Assembly: GCA_937862735.1 (NCBI GenBank)
Contig: CALMDH010000106.1
Location: 21,219-85,218, forward strand
Reading direction: 5' to 3'
DNA: 64,000 nucleotides
Origin: M0108 sp937862735
Lineage (GTDB): Bacteria > Pseudomonadota > Gammaproteobacteria > Chromatiales > Chromatiaceae
The notes beneath the pieces are model-generated. The model searched no databases, was not told where the DNA came from, and was given only the letters and a program-made list of their open reading frames with translations. Of the stretch, positions 1-9,067 are shown piece by piece. Both the position numbers and the translations under genes were made by a program. How positions within the stretch are numbered: position 1 is the first letter of the stretch; each line of letters opens with the position of its first letter.

Positions 1-1088
1 AGGGCCTGGCGCAAGGCCTCCGCCACCTGCCGTTGCTCGGCGTCCCGCAGATAGGGGTGCATGGGCAGGCTGAGGACCCCCGCGGCGGCGTGCTCGGATA
101 CCGGCAGGGCGCCGGCGGGAGGACCGATACCGGCAAAGGCTGGTTGCAAGTTCAGGGGAATGGGGTAATGAACGGCGGTGGGGATGCCCAGCTCTCCCAG
201 GCGGGCGGCAACCCGCTCCCGCTCGGCCAGATGCACCGTGTACTGGGCGAAGACGCTGGTGTTATGGGGCTCGATGAAGGGCGTGACGCAGGGGGCGCCC
301 GCCAGAAGCTCCGAATACCGGGACCCGAGCCGACCGCGGGCGGCGACCTCATCCGGGAAGATGGCGAGCTTGGCGAGGAGGACCGCGGCCTGGATGGAAT
401 CCAGGCGGCCGTTGAGCCCGAGGCGGATATGGTGGTACCGGCGATCCTGACCATGATCCCGGATCTGGCGCATGGCCAGGGCCAGGTGGTCGTCGTCGGT
501 AAAGCAGGCCCCGCCATCGCCATAGGCCCCCAGGGGCTTGGAGGGGAAGAAGCTGGTGCAGCCGATGGTGGAAAGGCCACCGGAGTGCCGTCCCTGGTAG
601 GTCGCCCCCAGGCTCTGGGCCGCGTCCTCGATCACCGGCAGACCCGCGCGGGCGGCGATGGCATTGATGGCGTCCAGATCCGCGCACTGGCCATAGAGGC
701 TCACCGGCAGGATGGCCCTGGTGCGGGGGCTCAGGGCTGCGGCGATCCCCGCCGGGTCCAGGTTGTAGGTGCGGGGATCGATATCGACGAAGACCGGCCG
801 GGCCCCCAGCAGGACAATGACCTCTGCGGTGGCGATGAAGGTGAAGGGCGTGGTGATGACCTCATCCCCCGGTCCGACCTCCAGAGCCATGAGCGCGATG
901 AGCAGGGCATCGGTCCCCGAGGCCACGGCCACGACATGCCGCACCCCGACCATGGCCGCCAGGCGTTCTTCCAGTTCGGTGATCTCCGGGCCCATGACAT
1001 AGCGCCCGTGGCTCAGCACCGCCTGGATACGGGCCTGGACATCCGCCTCGATGCGTTCGTACTGGGTCTTGAGATCGACGAAATTCAT
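1..1088 (-). CDS. DegT/DnrJ/EryC1/StrS-family sugar aminotransferase (3' end cut by window edge)
   Basis: PLP-dependent aminotransferase that would aminate a nucleotide-linked keto-sugar for surface polysaccharide synthesis. Reading the minus strand from the ATG at 1088 gives MNFVDLKTQYERIEADV and then about 360 residues open to the edge. It has the family hallmarks SGTDALLIAL near the N-terminus, the EDAAQSLGA motif (Asp for the PLP ring nitrogen) and SFFPSKPLGAYGDGG, whose Lys should bind PLP. The N-terminus and spacing resemble WbpE-type enzymes (amination of a 3-keto UDP-sugar acid), but the substrate cannot be fixed from sequence alone. The family is usually 355-380 residues, so only a few codons are missing. 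It lies downstream of mltD on the same strand, separated by a terminator and a heptad repeat array, so it is probably transcribed separately. Confidence 0.85.
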   Translation of the reverse strand, partial: MNFVDLKTQYERIEADVQARIQAVLSHGRYVMGPEITELEERLAAMVGVRHVVAVASGTDALLIALMALEVGPGDEVITTPFTFIATAEVIVLLGARPVFVDIDPRTYNLDPAGIAAALSPRTRAILPVSLYGQCADLDAINAIAARAGLPVIEDAAQSLGATYQGRHSGGLSTIGCTSFFPSKPLGAYGDGGACFTDDDHLALAMRQIRDHGQDRRYHHIRLGLNGRLDSIQAAVLLAKLAIFPDEVAARGRLGSRYSELLAGAPCVTPFIEPHNTSVFAQYTVHLAERERVAARLGELGIPTAVHYPIPLNLQPAFAGIGPPAGALPVSEHAAAGVLSLPMHPYLRDAEQRQVAEALRQA

Positions 1089-1170
1089 GGTGAGGTCTCT
1101 GCTGGGCGGGGATAGGGGGCCGCGGGCTAGGGTTGGGGCTAAGGCTGACAGCTAAAGGTAAAGGGTTGAA

Positions 1171-1254
1171 GGGCTGAGAACTGAGGGCTGAGGGCTGAGG
1201 GCTAAGGGCTAAGGGCTAAGGGCTAAGGGCTAAGGGCTAAGGGCTAAGGGCTAA
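1171..1254. repeat. Heptad tandem repeat (GGGCTAA)n
   Basis: Eight perfect GGGCTAA units run from 1199 to 1254. They are preceded by GGGCTGA units at 1185 and 1192 and by decayed heptads back to 1171. The array fills the gap between mltD and the aminotransferase gene, and it is not coding in any plausible frame. The unit resembles a telomere repeat only by chance. Confidence 0.9.
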
Positions 1255-1282
1255 GAACCGCGAGCATTCACGCCAGCAGCGG

Positions 1283-1322
1283 AAAAAAACAACCCCGGCG
1301 GCCACAAAGTGCCTACGGGGTT
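1283..1322 (-). terminator. Rho-independent terminator of mltD
   Basis: Read on the minus strand, AACCCCG and CGGGGTT form a stem around an 18-nt loop and are followed by a G and seven T residues. It lies about 40 nt after the mltD stop. A second small hairpin (ACGGGG/CCCCGT, 1342-1359) sits between the stop and this terminator. Confidence 0.75.
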
Positions 1323-1363
1323 GAGGGGGCTCATGTTCCAGACGGGGCCCAGACCCCGTGGGA

Positions 1364-3049
1364 TCAGCCGCTGACCTTGATACGCTGACCAGCCTTGATG
1401 GTATTGTCCTTGGCGCTCATTTTGTTGAGCTTTTTGAGCTCGTCCACGCTCAGGTCGTACATGACCGCCACGCGGAAGAGGGTCTCGTTGGGCTTGACGA
1501 CATGGGTCTTGATGGCGGCCTTGACCTTGCCCTTGGTGGCGCTGGTATCGGCCTTGGCCACGACCTGCTTGGCCCCCTTCTGGCCCTTGTCGGCCGCCGG
1601 GCCGCTGGCCTTGGCCACCGCCTTGCCCTTTGCCTTGGTATCCGCCTTGGCCAGCATCGCCTTGCCATCCTTCGCGTTCTTGGCCGGTTCCTGTTTGCTG
1701 GCCGTCGACTTGGCGGCGGTGGACTTGCCCTTGGCGCTGGCGCGGCTCTCGGCCTGGGCCAGGGCGGGCTCGGGCTTGACCTCGGTGCGCCGTACCGTCA
1801 CGAAATCGCTCTCGCGTTCATCCTGGCGATCCGACCGGGCAAGCAGGGTGGAGGCGGAGGTCGGGGAGGGGTGATCGGTGATCCGCTCGGTGGTGCCGGC
1901 GGGCAACCAGACGCTGGCCCCGGCCGGAATCGAGGCCCGGCCCTGGACGATGGCATTGCTCCAGGAGGGATTCAGGTCATCCAACTGGTATACCGAGAGC
2001 CCGTAGTGACGGGCCACCTGTTCGGCGGGCATGGCATGGCGCAGCACCAGCCGGTCGTGATCGTGGGGCTTGTGGTAGGCCACGCCCTCGGGGAAGTACT
2101 TATCGGCATTTCCGGCGACTTCCCGGGCGGCGACGAACTGGGAGTAGAAGTTGCGGGAATCGAAGCCAAAGGCCTCGCCCTTATAGTTCTGGACGATCTT
2201 GCCGATATCGCCGCCATGAAGGCTCTTGGCCTTGGCCATCCCGCCCTGGCCGTGGTTATAGGAGGTGATGGCCAGGGGCCAGCTCCCCAGCTTCTTGTGG
2301 GCCGCGGCCAGGTAGCGGGCCGCCCCCTCGCAGGCCAGCAGGGGGTCCATCCGCTCGTCCATGCGATGGTCGACCTGCAAGTCGTAGATCCGGCCGGTAG
2401 CGGGCATGAACTGCCAGAGTCCCGCGGCACCGACCCCGGAACGGGCCCGGGACTGGAAGGAGGACTCGACGTGGGGCAGGAAGGCCAGGTCCTCGGGCAC
2501 GCCGTGCTTGCGGAAGATCTCACGGAAGGCCTCATCGTAGCGACCGCTGATCTCCATGCCGGAACGGAAGCGCTCGCGCATGCCCTGCTGGGTGCGCACC
2601 CGCTCGGAGGCGCCAAACACCGCGGTCCGGCCACCGACGGCCTCCAGCTTGGACTGGAGTTCCCGATCCGCCGCCGTCAGGGACTCCCCGCTGACCAGCT
2701 TCCGCTCCAGGGTGGCGAGACGGTCCTGATACTCCTGCTGCTTCCCCTTGACGTAGGCCCGACGGCTCTCGCTGCTGCCACGGTAGGCGGCGGGGACCTC
2801 GACCACCTCGTAGACGGCCCCCATGTACAGATTGTCATGGATGGCCACCTGGGAACGGTCCATCTCCCCGTAAACCTTGCGCCAGAATTCGACGTTGTCC
2901 TCGATGCCCGGCGGAACGGGGAAGGTCGCGTCGGACGACGTCTTGTGACCCACCTTATGCCCGGAGTCACCGGTACTGGAGCACCCGGTCAGATAGACCA
3001 GGACCAAAGCCAAAAGTGAAAGGAATACATAGCGCACGGCTAGGGTCAT
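1364..3049 (-). CDS. mltD: Membrane-bound lytic murein transglycosylase D (SLT + LysM)
   Basis: Outer-membrane-anchored lytic transglycosylase that cleaves peptidoglycan glycan strands to 1,6-anhydro-muropeptides. The 561-aa product has a lipoprotein signal peptide with lipobox LTGC (Cys23). An SLT domain follows at about 170-320, with the catalytic Glu in LPHVESSF (about E195) and the family motifs GLWQFMPATG and SYNHGQGG. A long Ala/Lys-rich linker leads to one C-terminal LysM domain (about 512-560, HVVKPNETLFRVA) for glycan binding. E. coli MltD has two LysM modules; here only one is clear, and the linker is unusually long and basic. The ATG at 3049 has a purine-rich GGGAG upstream. It is a single-gene unit with its own terminator. 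Confidence 0.92.
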   Translation of the reverse strand: MTLAVRYVFLSLLALVLVYLTGCSSTGDSGHKVGHKTSSDATFPVPPGIEDNVEFWRKVYGEMDRSQVAIHDNLYMGAVYEVVEVPAAYRGSSESRRAYVKGKQQEYQDRLATLERKLVSGESLTAADRELQSKLEAVGGRTAVFGASERVRTQQGMRERFRSGMEISGRYDEAFREIFRKHGVPEDLAFLPHVESSFQSRARSGVGAAGLWQFMPATGRIYDLQVDHRMDERMDPLLACEGAARYLAAAHKKLGSWPLAITSYNHGQGGMAKAKSLHGGDIGKIVQNYKGEAFGFDSRNFYSQFVAAREVAGNADKYFPEGVAYHKPHDHDRLVLRHAMPAEQVARHYGLSVYQLDDLNPSWSNAIVQGRASIPAGASVWLPAGTTERITDHPSPTSASTLLARSDRQDERESDFVTVRRTEVKPEPALAQAESRASAKGKSTAAKSTASKQEPAKNAKDGKAMLAKADTKAKGKAVAKASGPAADKGQKGAKQVVAKADTSATKGKVKAAIKTHVVKPNETLFRVAVMYDLSVDELKKLNKMSAKDNTIKAGQRIKVSG

Positions 3050-3099
3050 GAGCGTTTTCTCCCCCCCGTCCCCTCACGAGGTCTCTTGCAGGCAACAGC

Positions 3100-3119
3100 C
3101 GTCGCTCGTTCGAGCGACG
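3100..3119. other. Perfect 9-bp inverted repeat in the mltD leader
   Basis: CGTCGCTCG and CGAGCGACG are separated by TT, a perfect 20-bp dyad. It lies just downstream of the proposed mltD -10 box, about 50 bp before the start codon, so it would form a hairpin at the 5' end of the mRNA or serve as an operator. No T-run follows on either strand. Confidence 0.6.
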
Positions 3120-3129
3120 CACAGTCCAA

Positions 3130-3159
3130 ACTATAGCCACTCCGTGACAAAAAAGGCAA
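3130..3159 (-). promoter_or_regulatory. Candidate sigma-70 promoter for mltD
   Basis: On the minus strand TTGCCT (3154-3159) and TATAGT (3130-3135) are spaced by 18 nt. They lie in the divergent gap between mltD and the mscK-like gene. Assignment is by consensus only. Confidence 0.45.
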
Positions 3160-3321
3160 GAATTTCCCACGCAAAGCTCATATTCCTCAGGTAGTCTGCA
3201 TCGTCAGGGTAATCCCTCAGACCGAGCCCGGTGGGATGCAGCGGCGGCTCGCTTCGCTTGCTTCGCCCTCCCGGAGGCAGGACCATAGCCCCTTGCCCCC
3301 GAGCCTGATGGGAGCCATCCC

Positions 3322-6300
3322 TTGTTTTTGATCCGCTTGTCCGTCGCCCTCACCCTCCCGCTCCTGCTCGCCCTGACCCTGGGCACCGCCTGGGGGCAGC
3401 CCACGACCGCGACCCCCTCCGACCCGGGCAAGGGCGATGACAAGCGCCTCGCCAGCGTCGAGAGCGCCGACGGCATCGGGGACCCGGCCGCAACGGTGCG
3501 CTTTGTCGAAAGTCGCATCAAGGAACTGGAATCCGCCAGCGGCGCCGATGCGGAGACCGCCAAGCGCCTGATCGAGCTCTATCGCAAGGTGCTGAGCAAC
3601 CTGGAAGCGGTCCGCAACCAGGAAACCAAGTCCGCCGCCCTGTCCCAAACCCTGGACTCGGCGCCGGTGGAGATTCAGCGCTTGCGCAAGGAGATCGAGG
3701 ACCTCCAGGCCAAGGCGACGATCAAACCCGTCCCTCCCCCCCCCACGGCCGTAATTGCTGACATCGAACAGCAACTGGTCAAGGAGGCGGCCGACGAGGC
3801 CGCCCTCACCGCCCGACTCGCCGATCTGGACAAAACCCTCCAGGATTGGCCCCAAGGCCTGGCGGCGACCCGCCAAGCCGTGCAGGACACCCGCAAGGCC
3901 CTGGATGATCTGGAAAAGGAAGCCGCAAAGCCGGCCCCGGAAGGTGAGAGCGCGGCCATGAAGGAGGCCCGCCTGCTGGTCCAGGCCAGCCGTCAGCGCG
4001 CCCTGCGCGCGGAGTTGCTCCGCCTGGATCGGGAGGTCCTGTCCCAGGGCATTCGCGAAGACCTGCAACGGGCGGAGCGCGACAAGGCCCAACTGGAGGT
4101 GAAGCGCATCCAGTCCCGGGTCCAACTCCTGCGGGAGGAACTGGGCAAACGCCGCCTGGCTGAGGCCGAACGGGCCAAACAGGAGACCGCGGTGGCCACC
4201 CGGGCCGCGGAGGGCCGGCATGCCCTGGTCGGTGAACTGGCGGCCGCCAACGCCAAACTCTCGGAACAACTCAGCGAGGCCAGCGAGGCCCAGGGACGAC
4301 TCGCCACCCAACTGGACCAGATCCGCTCCCAGGCCAAGAAATTCGACGAGGAATACCGCGCCACCCGTCAGCGCATGGAGATCTCCGGGCTGAGCGAGGC
4401 CATGGGTCAGATCCTGTTGAGCAGCCGCCAGCGGCTTCCGGATACCGAGGAGATCGCCAGCGCCAACCGTGAGCGTGAGAAACGTCTCGCCGCCGCCAGC
4501 CTGCGGCAGATTCGCTTCTCCGAGGATCTGCAGCAACTGCGCGACCTGGACACCCTGCTCAAGGATCGTCTCGCCGGTCTGCCCCCCGACGAGGTCACCC
4601 CCCAGCTCCAGGCCCAGGCCCGGGAGCAACTGACACGGCAGCGGGACCTCCTCACCCAGGCCCTGGACACCAACCAGGCCTATGTGCGCCTGCTGGGCGA
4701 ACTGGACTTCGCCGCCCAGGAACTCCTGACGACGGTCACCAGTTACCGCGACTTTCTCGCCCAGCATCTGCTCTGGACCCGCAGCGCACCACCCCTGTGG
4801 GACACGGAGGCCTTCACCTCACTGCCGCGGGGCCTGCGCTGGCTGCTGTCCCCGCGCCATTGGCTCGAAGTGGGCCAGGTACTGCTGTTCGAGGCCAGCC
4901 AATCACCGTCCTTCTGGATCACCCTGATCCCGCTGACCTGGCTGATCTTCCGGGGACCCGCCCTCAAGCGCGCCCTCCTGGCCCTGGCCGAGCCCTTGCG
5001 CCGGGTCCAGACCGACAGCTTCCGCCACACCCTGGAGGGACTGGTCCTGACTTTGCTCCTCGCCCTACGCTGGCCGCTGCTGGTCGCGGCCCTGGGGTGG
5101 CGCCTCAGCGCCTCGCCCGCGGCCACGGTCTTCACCAAGGGGCTGGGGGCGGCCGCCATCGCCATCGCCCTGGGCTTTTTCTCGCTGCGCTTATTGCAGT
5201 TGCTCTGCCTGCCCGGCGGGGTGGCCGACCGGCACTTCCGCTGGACCGGCGCGAACCTGGTGCTGATCCGCCGCCACATGACCTGGGCCACGGCCACCCT
5301 GGTCCCCCTGGGCCTGATCACCGCCCTGCTCTTCCAGGACCCTGACGCCAGCTTCGGCCTGGGGCTGCAACGCCTCAGCCTTATCGCCCTTACCCTGGGT
5401 TTGACCTGGTTCCTCGCCCGGCTGCTCAACCCCACCGCGGGCTTACCCCAGGGCTACCTCCACGCCCACCCCGAGGGCTGGCTCAACCGCCTGCGACATC
5501 TCTGGTACCTGGGCTTTCTGGCCATCCCCCTGGGATTGGTCCTGCTCGCCATGATCGGCTTCGTCTACACCGCTGGCACCCTTCTTTCCTCCCTGGTGAA
5601 ACAGCTCTGGCTGCTCCTCGCCCTAGTGATCCTGCAACAGTCCATCCTGCGCTGGCTCGGCGTCACCCGCCGGCGCCTGGCCCTCCAGGCCGCCCTCGAC
5701 CAGCCCCTCCATCCCCCGGAAGACAAGAAGACCGGGGGCCTCAATCCCGTCGCCGAGCGGCGGATGGAACTGGCCAGTCTGGACGAGCAGACCCGCCGCC
5801 TGCTCAACGCCGTCATCTTCGTCGCCGCCCTGCTCGGCCTCTGGGCCATCTGGTCCGAGGTCATGCCCGCCTTCACCCGCCTGCGGGACATCAGCCTCTG
5901 GACCTACATGGGCATGGAGGGCGGCGAGGAGAAGCTCAAGAGCTTCTCCCTCGCCAGCATCGCCGTCATCCTGGCGACCATCACCCTGGCGACCATCGCC
6001 GTGCGCAACCTGCCGGCCCTGATCGAGATTCTGCTGCTGGACCGCTTCGCGGTCTCCCCCGGCGCCCGCTACACCATCAAGACCCTCACCGCCTACGCCC
6101 TGATCGCCATCGCCGCCCTGATCGTCTCCGATACCCTGGGCATCTCCTGGGGCCGAGTGCAGTGGCTGGTGGCCGCCCTGGGTGTGGGTATCGGCTTCGG
6201 CCTCCAGGAGATCGTGGCCAATTTCATCAGCGGCCTCATCATCCTCTTCGAGCGTCCGGTGCGGGTGGGCGATGTGGTGACCATCGGCGACACCACCGGC

Positions 6301-6786
6301 ACGGTCACCAAGATCCGCATCCGCGCCACCACGGTGCGCAACTGGGATCGCCAGGAACTGCTGGTGCCCAACAAGCAGTTCATCACCGGCCAGTTACTCA
6401 ACTGGACCCTGAGCGACGCCCTCAACCGCATCGTCATCCGGCTGGGCATCGACTACGGCGCCGACGTGGGCCTGGCCATGCGCCTCATGGCCGAGGCGGT
6501 GGCGGAAGACCCCCGGGTCCTGAAGGAGCCAGCGCCCACCTTCATCTTCGAGAGCTTTGGGGACAGCGCCCTGCTGCTCCAGGCGCGCTGCTTCGTCCCC
6601 GAGATCGATGACCGCGGCCCGGTCACCTCCGAACTCCAGCAGTCCATCTTGCGCAAATTCCGCGAGCACGACGTGTCCCTGCCCTTTCCCCAGCGGGACG
6701 TCCACCTGAAGGGCTCCGATCCCCTGGAGGTGCATATTGCCAAGCCCAAGATCAATGCCAGCGGCGCGGCCAAGGATGATCAGTGA
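3322..6786 (+). CDS. mscK: MscK/KefA-type mechanosensitive channel
   Basis: Large inner-membrane mechanosensitive channel that releases osmolytes and K+ on membrane tension. The 1154-aa product opens with a signal sequence ending near TAWGQ. A long periplasmic coiled-coil region rich in Ala/Glu/Arg (about 60-470) matches the MscS porin-type region. A multi-helix membrane region follows (about 520-930). The C-terminal MscS channel domain spans about 940-1130: GVGIGFGLQEIVANF is the pore helix region, followed by the beta domain with VGDVVTIGDTTGTV and LLVPNKQFITGQ. Length fits MscK (about 1120 aa) far better than MscS (about 290). The first in-frame start that keeps the whole signal peptide is TTG at 3322. 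It is transcribed alone and converges on the BREX operon. Confidence 0.88.
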   Translation: MFLIRLSVALTLPLLLALTLGTAWGQPTTATPSDPGKGDDKRLASVESADGIGDPAATVRFVESRIKELESASGADAETAKRLIELYRKVLSNLEAVRNQETKSAALSQTLDSAPVEIQRLRKEIEDLQAKATIKPVPPPPTAVIADIEQQLVKEAADEAALTARLADLDKTLQDWPQGLAATRQAVQDTRKALDDLEKEAAKPAPEGESAAMKEARLLVQASRQRALRAELLRLDREVLSQGIREDLQRAERDKAQLEVKRIQSRVQLLREELGKRRLAEAERAKQETAVATRAAEGRHALVGELAAANAKLSEQLSEASEAQGRLATQLDQIRSQAKKFDEEYRATRQRMEISGLSEAMGQILLSSRQRLPDTEEIASANREREKRLAAASLRQIRFSEDLQQLRDLDTLLKDRLAGLPPDEVTPQLQAQAREQLTRQRDLLTQALDTNQAYVRLLGELDFAAQELLTTVTSYRDFLAQHLLWTRSAPPLWDTEAFTSLPRGLRWLLSPRHWLEVGQVLLFEASQSPSFWITLIPLTWLIFRGPALKRALLALAEPLRRVQTDSFRHTLEGLVLTLLLALRWPLLVAALGWRLSASPAATVFTKGLGAAAIAIALGFFSLRLLQLLCLPGGVADRHFRWTGANLVLIRRHMTWATATLVPLGLITALLFQDPDASFGLGLQRLSLIALTLGLTWFLARLLNPTAGLPQGYLHAHPEGWLNRLRHLWYLGFLAIPLGLVLLAMIGFVYTAGTLLSSLVKQLWLLLALVILQQSILRWLGVTRRRLALQAALDQPLHPPEDKKTGGLNPVAERRMELASLDEQTRRLLNAVIFVAALLGLWAIWSEVMPAFTRLRDISLWTYMGMEGGEEKLKSFSLASIAVILATITLATIAVRNLPALIEILLLDRFAVSPGARYTIKTLTAYALIAIAALIVSDTLGISWGRVQWLVAALGVGIGFGLQEIVANFISGLIILFERPVRVGDVVTIGDTTGTVTKIRIRATTVRNWDRQELLVPNKQFITGQLLNWTLSDALNRIVIRLGIDYGADVGLAMRLMAEAVAEDPRVLKEPAPTFIFESFGDSALLLQARCFVPEIDDRGPVTSELQQSILRKFREHDVSLPFPQRDVHLKGSDPLEVHIAKPKINASGAAKDDQ

Positions 6787-6839
6787 TGGAACAAGCATCT
6801 GGAAATTCTTGAATATTTTGTGATCAATTTACCCTGACG

Positions 6840-6887
6840 CCAGGTCCCCTCGCCCCAACCCCTTGCCCACCACGGCGAGAGGGGCTG
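6840..6887. terminator. Imperfect inverted repeat between convergent mscK and brxL
   Basis: CCAGGTCCCCTCGCC and GGCGAGAGGGGCTGG form a long imperfect stem in the 143-bp gap between the two convergent stop codons. On the plus strand a weak T-rich stretch (TCATATTTT) follows, so it may act as a bidirectional terminator. The arms resemble the common CCCTCTCCCC-type intergenic repeat of high-GC proteobacteria. Confidence 0.4.
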
Positions 6888-6929
6888 GAGGTCATATTTT
6901 CCCGCTGAGCATTTCGGGCTCATTTCTGG

Positions 6930-9053
6930 CTAGATCCCTGAGGCTGGAAGTTTGATATAGGTCACCTCAAACGCTTTGCAGGGTCGGTACTGCTGCAGCC
7001 GGTTGGCGAAGGTGAAGGCTTCATTCATTTCATAGTGCTGGAAGATATCAAGGCCCCGATCCAGGGCGATTTTCCAGCCGTGATCGGTGACGATGTGGCG
7101 GGCATGGAGGCTGCCGGAGTTGTCGAACTCCCAGGTGAAATTCAACCCCACCGCGCTGGCCGACTGCTTCATCTTCTCGAAGTTAGCCTTCTGTTGGTCG
7201 CCTTTGATCTCGTCCTCCGTCGTCACCAGGTGAACGGTGATCTCCTCGTCGCTAGCCTTGTGCCTGACCAGGGTCTCCAGCAATTCCATGAAATTGCGTA
7301 TCTGATAGAAGAGGCGGATGTAGGGGTCGGTGACCCTGATCTTGGTCGCCCCCCTGAGGTAGGGACCCAGCAGGGAATCGAAGGAAACCCCTTTCTGGTT
7401 CTCCTGAAACATCAGGTGTTGTTCCCGAAGCGCGGGCTCCACGGAAGGCAAAGGCGCTGCAGTTTCTACCGGCTCGCCCGGCTGGCCGGCAGCGGGTGGT
7501 TGTCCGGCTGCGTCAGTTTGCCCAGCGGTGGCGGGAGGCGCGTCCGTGGCCACAGCACCGTCCTCACCCACGGCGACGGTCTTGTGGTAATAGTCAGGAT
7601 ATTCCCGCTCCTCCAGGGTAGTGACTGGCTTGCTCCCTTCCCCTTCACCGGCTTCGCGATAGGCGAACTGCACGGGGACGTAGGTGGAGTCGATGCGTAT
7701 CAATTGGTCCTTGACCCGCTTGCGGCCTTCGATGGCGAAACGCAGCAGTTCCTCGACCTCTTCCCGGCTTGCGCCCCCCTGGGGGAACAGGATCTTCATC
7801 AGGCCGGAGAACGTCTTGTGAATGCCATCGCGATCCCGCGTTGCGAGATCGGCGGACAAGGAGAAGTGCTCCTGATAGCGGTTGGAATAATCGTGATTGC
7901 GCAACGAACGCAGGATCTCGGCGAGATAGTCCACCACGAAGCCATAGCCGCTGGAGAACATCTCGCCCCGGATGATATCGACCTCCCAGCCAGGGATATA
8001 GCAATGGATGCGGTCGAGGAAGGCGGAGTCGTAGAACTTGTCGGGTAACTCGCAAAACAGGTCCGCATGCTTGAGCATGTAGGGGACGGTGTGCTGGGTA
8101 TTGCCGACAAAGACCATGGACGCCTCCGCGCCCAGCGTCTCGACGCCCCGTGAGAAGGACTTGTTAGCCATGTAGTTCTTCATGATGTCCACCAGGGCCT
8201 TGTCCACGCGCTTTTGCTTGCCGGCAAACTCGTCGAAGGCCACGCAATCCCAGTAGCCGACCAGGCCGATCTTGCCGTTGGAGTTGTTCACGAACAGCTT
8301 GGGCACCGTGACCTCGCCACCGGAGATCAGGATGCCGTGGGGCGAGAACTCCGAATAGATGTGCGATTTGCCGGTCCCCTTGGGACCGAGCTCGATCAGG
8401 TTGTAGTTGCGCTCGCAATAAGGAATCAGGCGAATCAGTTGGGTTAGCTTGCTGCGCCGGCCGAATAGCTCGGGATTGAAGCCGATGCTTTGCACTAGCA
8501 GGTCGATCCACTCGTCGGTGGTGAATTGCTTGCGAGCCTCGACATAGCCGTCGAAATCGAAATGGGATAACTGGATCGGCTTCAGGGTTGCCAGAATCCA
8601 GGGGCTGGCGTTCTTGTCCTCGGTGAATTCGTATTCGATATCGGCGATGCACCAGACGCCGCTGACCAGCAGCTTGGGGTGGGCCTTGACCGTGCCCGAG
8701 TCGACCAGCACCTTCTTGATGCCGAGGTTGGCGAACTCCGCCTCATAGACATCCGCCTTGTCGTTCAGCGCCACGCTGATCTTGTCGATGACCTTGTAGC
8801 GCCCCTTCTCCTTGATGTGGGAACGGACCAGCCCCGCCTCGTTACGATGGACATAATGCTTGCGCAGGATCTCCTTGACCGTCTCGATGCCGGTCTGGAT
8901 GGTCGGCTCGTCGCTGGTGGCGCAATACTGGCCCAAGAGGTATTCCAGCACGTAGGAGGGAACGATGGCGTTGCCCTTGACCGTCTTGACGAGGTCCTTG
9001 CGGACCACGAGACCCGGGAAGTGGCTGTTGATTTTCCGGTCCAGCTCGTTCAT
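6930..9053 (-). CDS. brxL: BREX protein BrxL with MITD1-like C-terminal domain
   Basis: Last gene of the BREX operon; BrxL is an AAA+ ring protein that acts on DNA and is needed for phage restriction in type 1 BREX. The 707-aa protein has an N-terminal BrxL region, Walker A GPKGTGKS at 223-230 and Walker B WDCVAFDEFA at 268-277. The AAA+ part runs to about 460, and a Pro/Ala/Gln-rich linker spans about 495-545. The C-terminus (about 555-705) is unusual: VTDPYIRLFYQIRNFMELLE, the HLVTTEDE turn, GWKIALDRGLDIF and the PCKAFEVTYI end match the phospholipase-D-like C-terminal domain (MIT_C) of eukaryotic MITD1. I see no obvious Lon Ser/Lys catalytic pair. The start is 14 nt after the pglZ stop. 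Confidence 0.85.
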   Translation of the reverse strand: MNELDRKINSHFPGLVVRKDLVKTVKGNAIVPSYVLEYLLGQYCATSDEPTIQTGIETVKEILRKHYVHRNEAGLVRSHIKEKGRYKVIDKISVALNDKADVYEAEFANLGIKKVLVDSGTVKAHPKLLVSGVWCIADIEYEFTEDKNASPWILATLKPIQLSHFDFDGYVEARKQFTTDEWIDLLVQSIGFNPELFGRRSKLTQLIRLIPYCERNYNLIELGPKGTGKSHIYSEFSPHGILISGGEVTVPKLFVNNSNGKIGLVGYWDCVAFDEFAGKQKRVDKALVDIMKNYMANKSFSRGVETLGAEASMVFVGNTQHTVPYMLKHADLFCELPDKFYDSAFLDRIHCYIPGWEVDIIRGEMFSSGYGFVVDYLAEILRSLRNHDYSNRYQEHFSLSADLATRDRDGIHKTFSGLMKILFPQGGASREEVEELLRFAIEGRKRVKDQLIRIDSTYVPVQFAYREAGEGEGSKPVTTLEEREYPDYYHKTVAVGEDGAVATDAPPATAGQTDAAGQPPAAGQPGEPVETAAPLPSVEPALREQHLMFQENQKGVSFDSLLGPYLRGATKIRVTDPYIRLFYQIRNFMELLETLVRHKASDEEITVHLVTTEDEIKGDQQKANFEKMKQSASAVGLNFTWEFDNSGSLHARHIVTDHGWKIALDRGLDIFQHYEMNEAFTFANRLQQYRPCKAFEVTYIKLPASGI

Positions 9054-9067
9054 CGCTCACCCGCCCG

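Noticed and set aside
1199..1254. GGGCTAA repeats as a linear-replicon telomere
   Set aside because: The array is internal, flanked by normal bacterial genes and a terminator, and other unrelated short tandem arrays occur in the same window.
1358..3019. Long plus-strand open frame opposite mltD (and similar ones opposite brxC, pepN, dctM and cbbO)
   Set aside because: High-GC coding DNA leaves long open antisense frames. These have low-complexity Gly/Leu/Arg-rich translations, no family motifs and full overlap with well-supported genes.
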